This document shows, in pieces, positions 62,773 to 64,000 of a DNA stretch of 64,000 nt (its first letter is position 1; every line of letters starts with the position of its first letter). This stretch comes from Janthinobacterium sp. B9-8 (GTDB lineage Bacteria; Pseudomonadota; Gammaproteobacteria; Burkholderiales; Chitinibacteraceae). The position numbers and the translations under genes are program-made. The stretch is from the NCBI RefSeq assembly GCF_000969645.2, contig NZ_CP014222.1, positions 310,001 through 374,000 of the forward strand. The letters are read 5' to 3'. The notes beneath the pieces are model-generated. The model had not been told where the DNA came from. It saw only the letters and a list, made by a program, of their open reading frames with translations, and did no database searches.

Positions 62773-64000
62773 ATGGAACGCAAAATCGGCCTGAAATTTA
62801 AACGCTGGCTGCTGTTCTTTGGCTTGTTTCTGTCGCTGCTTGGATTGGTGGGAGGCATGCTCTTCCCCCGATGGGCTGAGCCGAGGTTGGAAGCTGCGCT
62901 TTCTAAAACCTTGCATCGCACCGTGAGTATTGAAGAAGTCACGTTTAATCCATTTATTCTTAAGGCTACCTTGCATGGTGTAAGTATCAGCAAGGAGTCT
63001 GTGCCATTTGCACGGTTTCAATCGCTGGTCCTTGATATTGAGTGGGCTTCTTTATGGAAAATGGCACCTATTATCAAAGAGATTACACTGACTCAGCCGC
63101 AAATAGACGTTATCAGATTAGATGAATCAAAGTATAATTTTTCAGATTTAATTGAGTTATTTGCAAATAACAATAATAAAGAAACTGCTCGTTTTTCACT
63201 TAATAATATTAGAATAATAAATGGCACCATTATTTTTAATGACCAAGTGCTGCATACTCAGCAAAAATTAACAAATTTAGAGCTGGCGTTGCCTTTTGTT
63301 TCTACCTTGGCTCACAGAGTAAATGATTACATTCAGCCCAGTGTTTCTGGTAAATTAAATGGAACAGTGTTTAAAATTGATGGTGAAAGTAAACCGTTTT
63401 CCAATAGCTTAGATACACGATTAACTTTTAACTTGCAAAAATTAAATATATCGCAATATACACAGTATATAAAACTACCTAATGAATTAAAGTTATTATC
63501 TGCTTATTTGTCAGGACAGCTCAGTTTACAATTTCATCTTGAAAAAGATAGCACAAGACTACAGATTAGTGGCCCTTTGCAATTAGAACAGTTTAATGTA
63601 GAGCTGAAAGATAAGCCATTTTTGAAAGTAAATCAGCTTTCAGTATCATTGAAAAATTTAGAGCCTCTTGCGCAAATTTATCGTTTGAGCGATATCAAAG
63701 TAGATGGCCTTGATACCACTATAAGTAAAAATGATCGTGGTGAATTAAATTGGCTACAAGCTTTTAAACAACAACCTGTTGCAGTGGATGATCACTCTAA
63801 AAATAAGAATATTATTGATATTAAAAATATTAAAATTGTTAATAGCCGTGTTGCATATGAAAATTTGCAGTTTAATGATATTAAAGCAGACGTAGCCGTT
63901 TATTCTAATCAAAAAAATAAAGCGATTCCTGTTTTATTCTCAGCAAGAACAGCAGAAGGGGAGGTGTTTTCAGCTGATTTAAAAGTATCGCCTCAGCCTT
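62773..64000 (+). CDS. DUF748 / AsmA-like protein, N-terminal part (cut by window end)
   Basis: A frame open from ATG 62773 to the window end (409 codons so far). It begins with a short basic stretch and a transmembrane helix (about 14-34, WLLFFGLFLSLLGLVGGMLF), followed by a repeated beta-rich body with RWAEPRLEAALSKTLHRTVS, SVEWASLW-like and KEITLTQPQIDVIRL segments. These match DUF748, a family of large inner-membrane-anchored periplasmic proteins related to AsmA/TamB, thought to help move lipids to the outer membrane. The remainder is outside the window. Confidence 0.87.
   Translation, partial: MERKIGLKFKRWLLFFGLFLSLLGLVGGMLFPRWAEPRLEAALSKTLHRTVSIEEVTFNPFILKATLHGVSISKESVPFARFQSLVLDIEWASLWKMAPIIKEITLTQPQIDVIRLDESKYNFSDLIELFANNNNKETARFSLNNIRIINGTIIFNDQVLHTQQKLTNLELALPFVSTLAHRVNDYIQPSVSGKLNGTVFKIDGESKPFSNSLDTRLTFNLQKLNISQYTQYIKLPNELKLLSAYLSGQLSLQFHLEKDSTRLQISGPLQLEQFNVELKDKPFLKVNQLSVSLKNLEPLAQIYRLSDIKVDGLDTTISKNDRGELNWLQAFKQQPVAVDDHSKNKNIIDIKNIKIVNSRVAYENLQFNDIKADVAVYSNQKNKAIPVLFSARTAEGEVFSADLKVSPQP

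Overview
The window looks like chromosome of a betaproteobacterium of the order Neisseriales, probably an Iodobacter- or Chromobacterium-like member of Chromobacteriaceae. This is an inference from moderate GC, the gene sets (aroQ-accB-accC, gmk-rpoZ-spoT, flgP/flgT, a hut/hmu heme locus) and the sequence style; no rRNA or other phylogenetic marker was checked. Most of it is ordinary core genome. There is no phage, CRISPR array or intact insertion sequence.

Layout. 1-399 is the 3' end of lysC, closed by a terminator. 650-1453 is a stable-RNA operon: tRNA-Ser(GCT) and then three tandem copies of a tRNA-Arg(ACG)/tRNA-Glu(TTC) unit. A LysR regulator (1535-2461, minus) and a 2183-residue hybrid sensor kinase (2999-9550) follow. 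9625-12036 (minus) is aroQ-accB-accC, divergent from queA and tgt (12241-14550). 14630-20568 holds a nitronate-monooxygenase-like enzyme, rph, and an overlapping Ser/Thr kinase / PP2C phosphatase / DUF1624 membrane protein unit, divergent from yicC. 20638-23851 is an NAD salvage module: an NrtR-type regulator facing a PRPP synthetase paralogue and nadV, with a palindromic operator inside the promoter spacer.

25171-36093 is a heme acquisition and use region: receptor, hmuSTUV, and divergent hutW-hutX, an NAD(P)-binding protein and a ChaN-like lipoprotein. Two good Fur boxes lie in the divergent promoter region. 36631-42262 contains a GGDEF/EAL protein, two GNAT acetyltransferases and, between them, a HINT (intein-like) domain protein whose N-terminus is built from pieces of both GNATs. 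A flavodoxin-like protein follows. 42447-48395 is an RND efflux operon. 48694-53948 carries gmk, rpoZ, spoT, thiS, thiG and trmB. 54415-56507 is a flgP/flgT-like flagellar module. The last part has a VOC protein, a SPOR protein with coaX and birA, a two-receiver response regulator, hslV without hslU, a STAS protein and the start of a DUF748/AsmA-like protein.

The intergenic spaces from about 25 kb onward are full of short inverted-repeat elements of at least four families. They sit between genes of the same operon, at the ends of genes and, in hutW, inside the coding sequence. The HINT/GNAT chimera and this repeat system are the two least ordinary things in the window.
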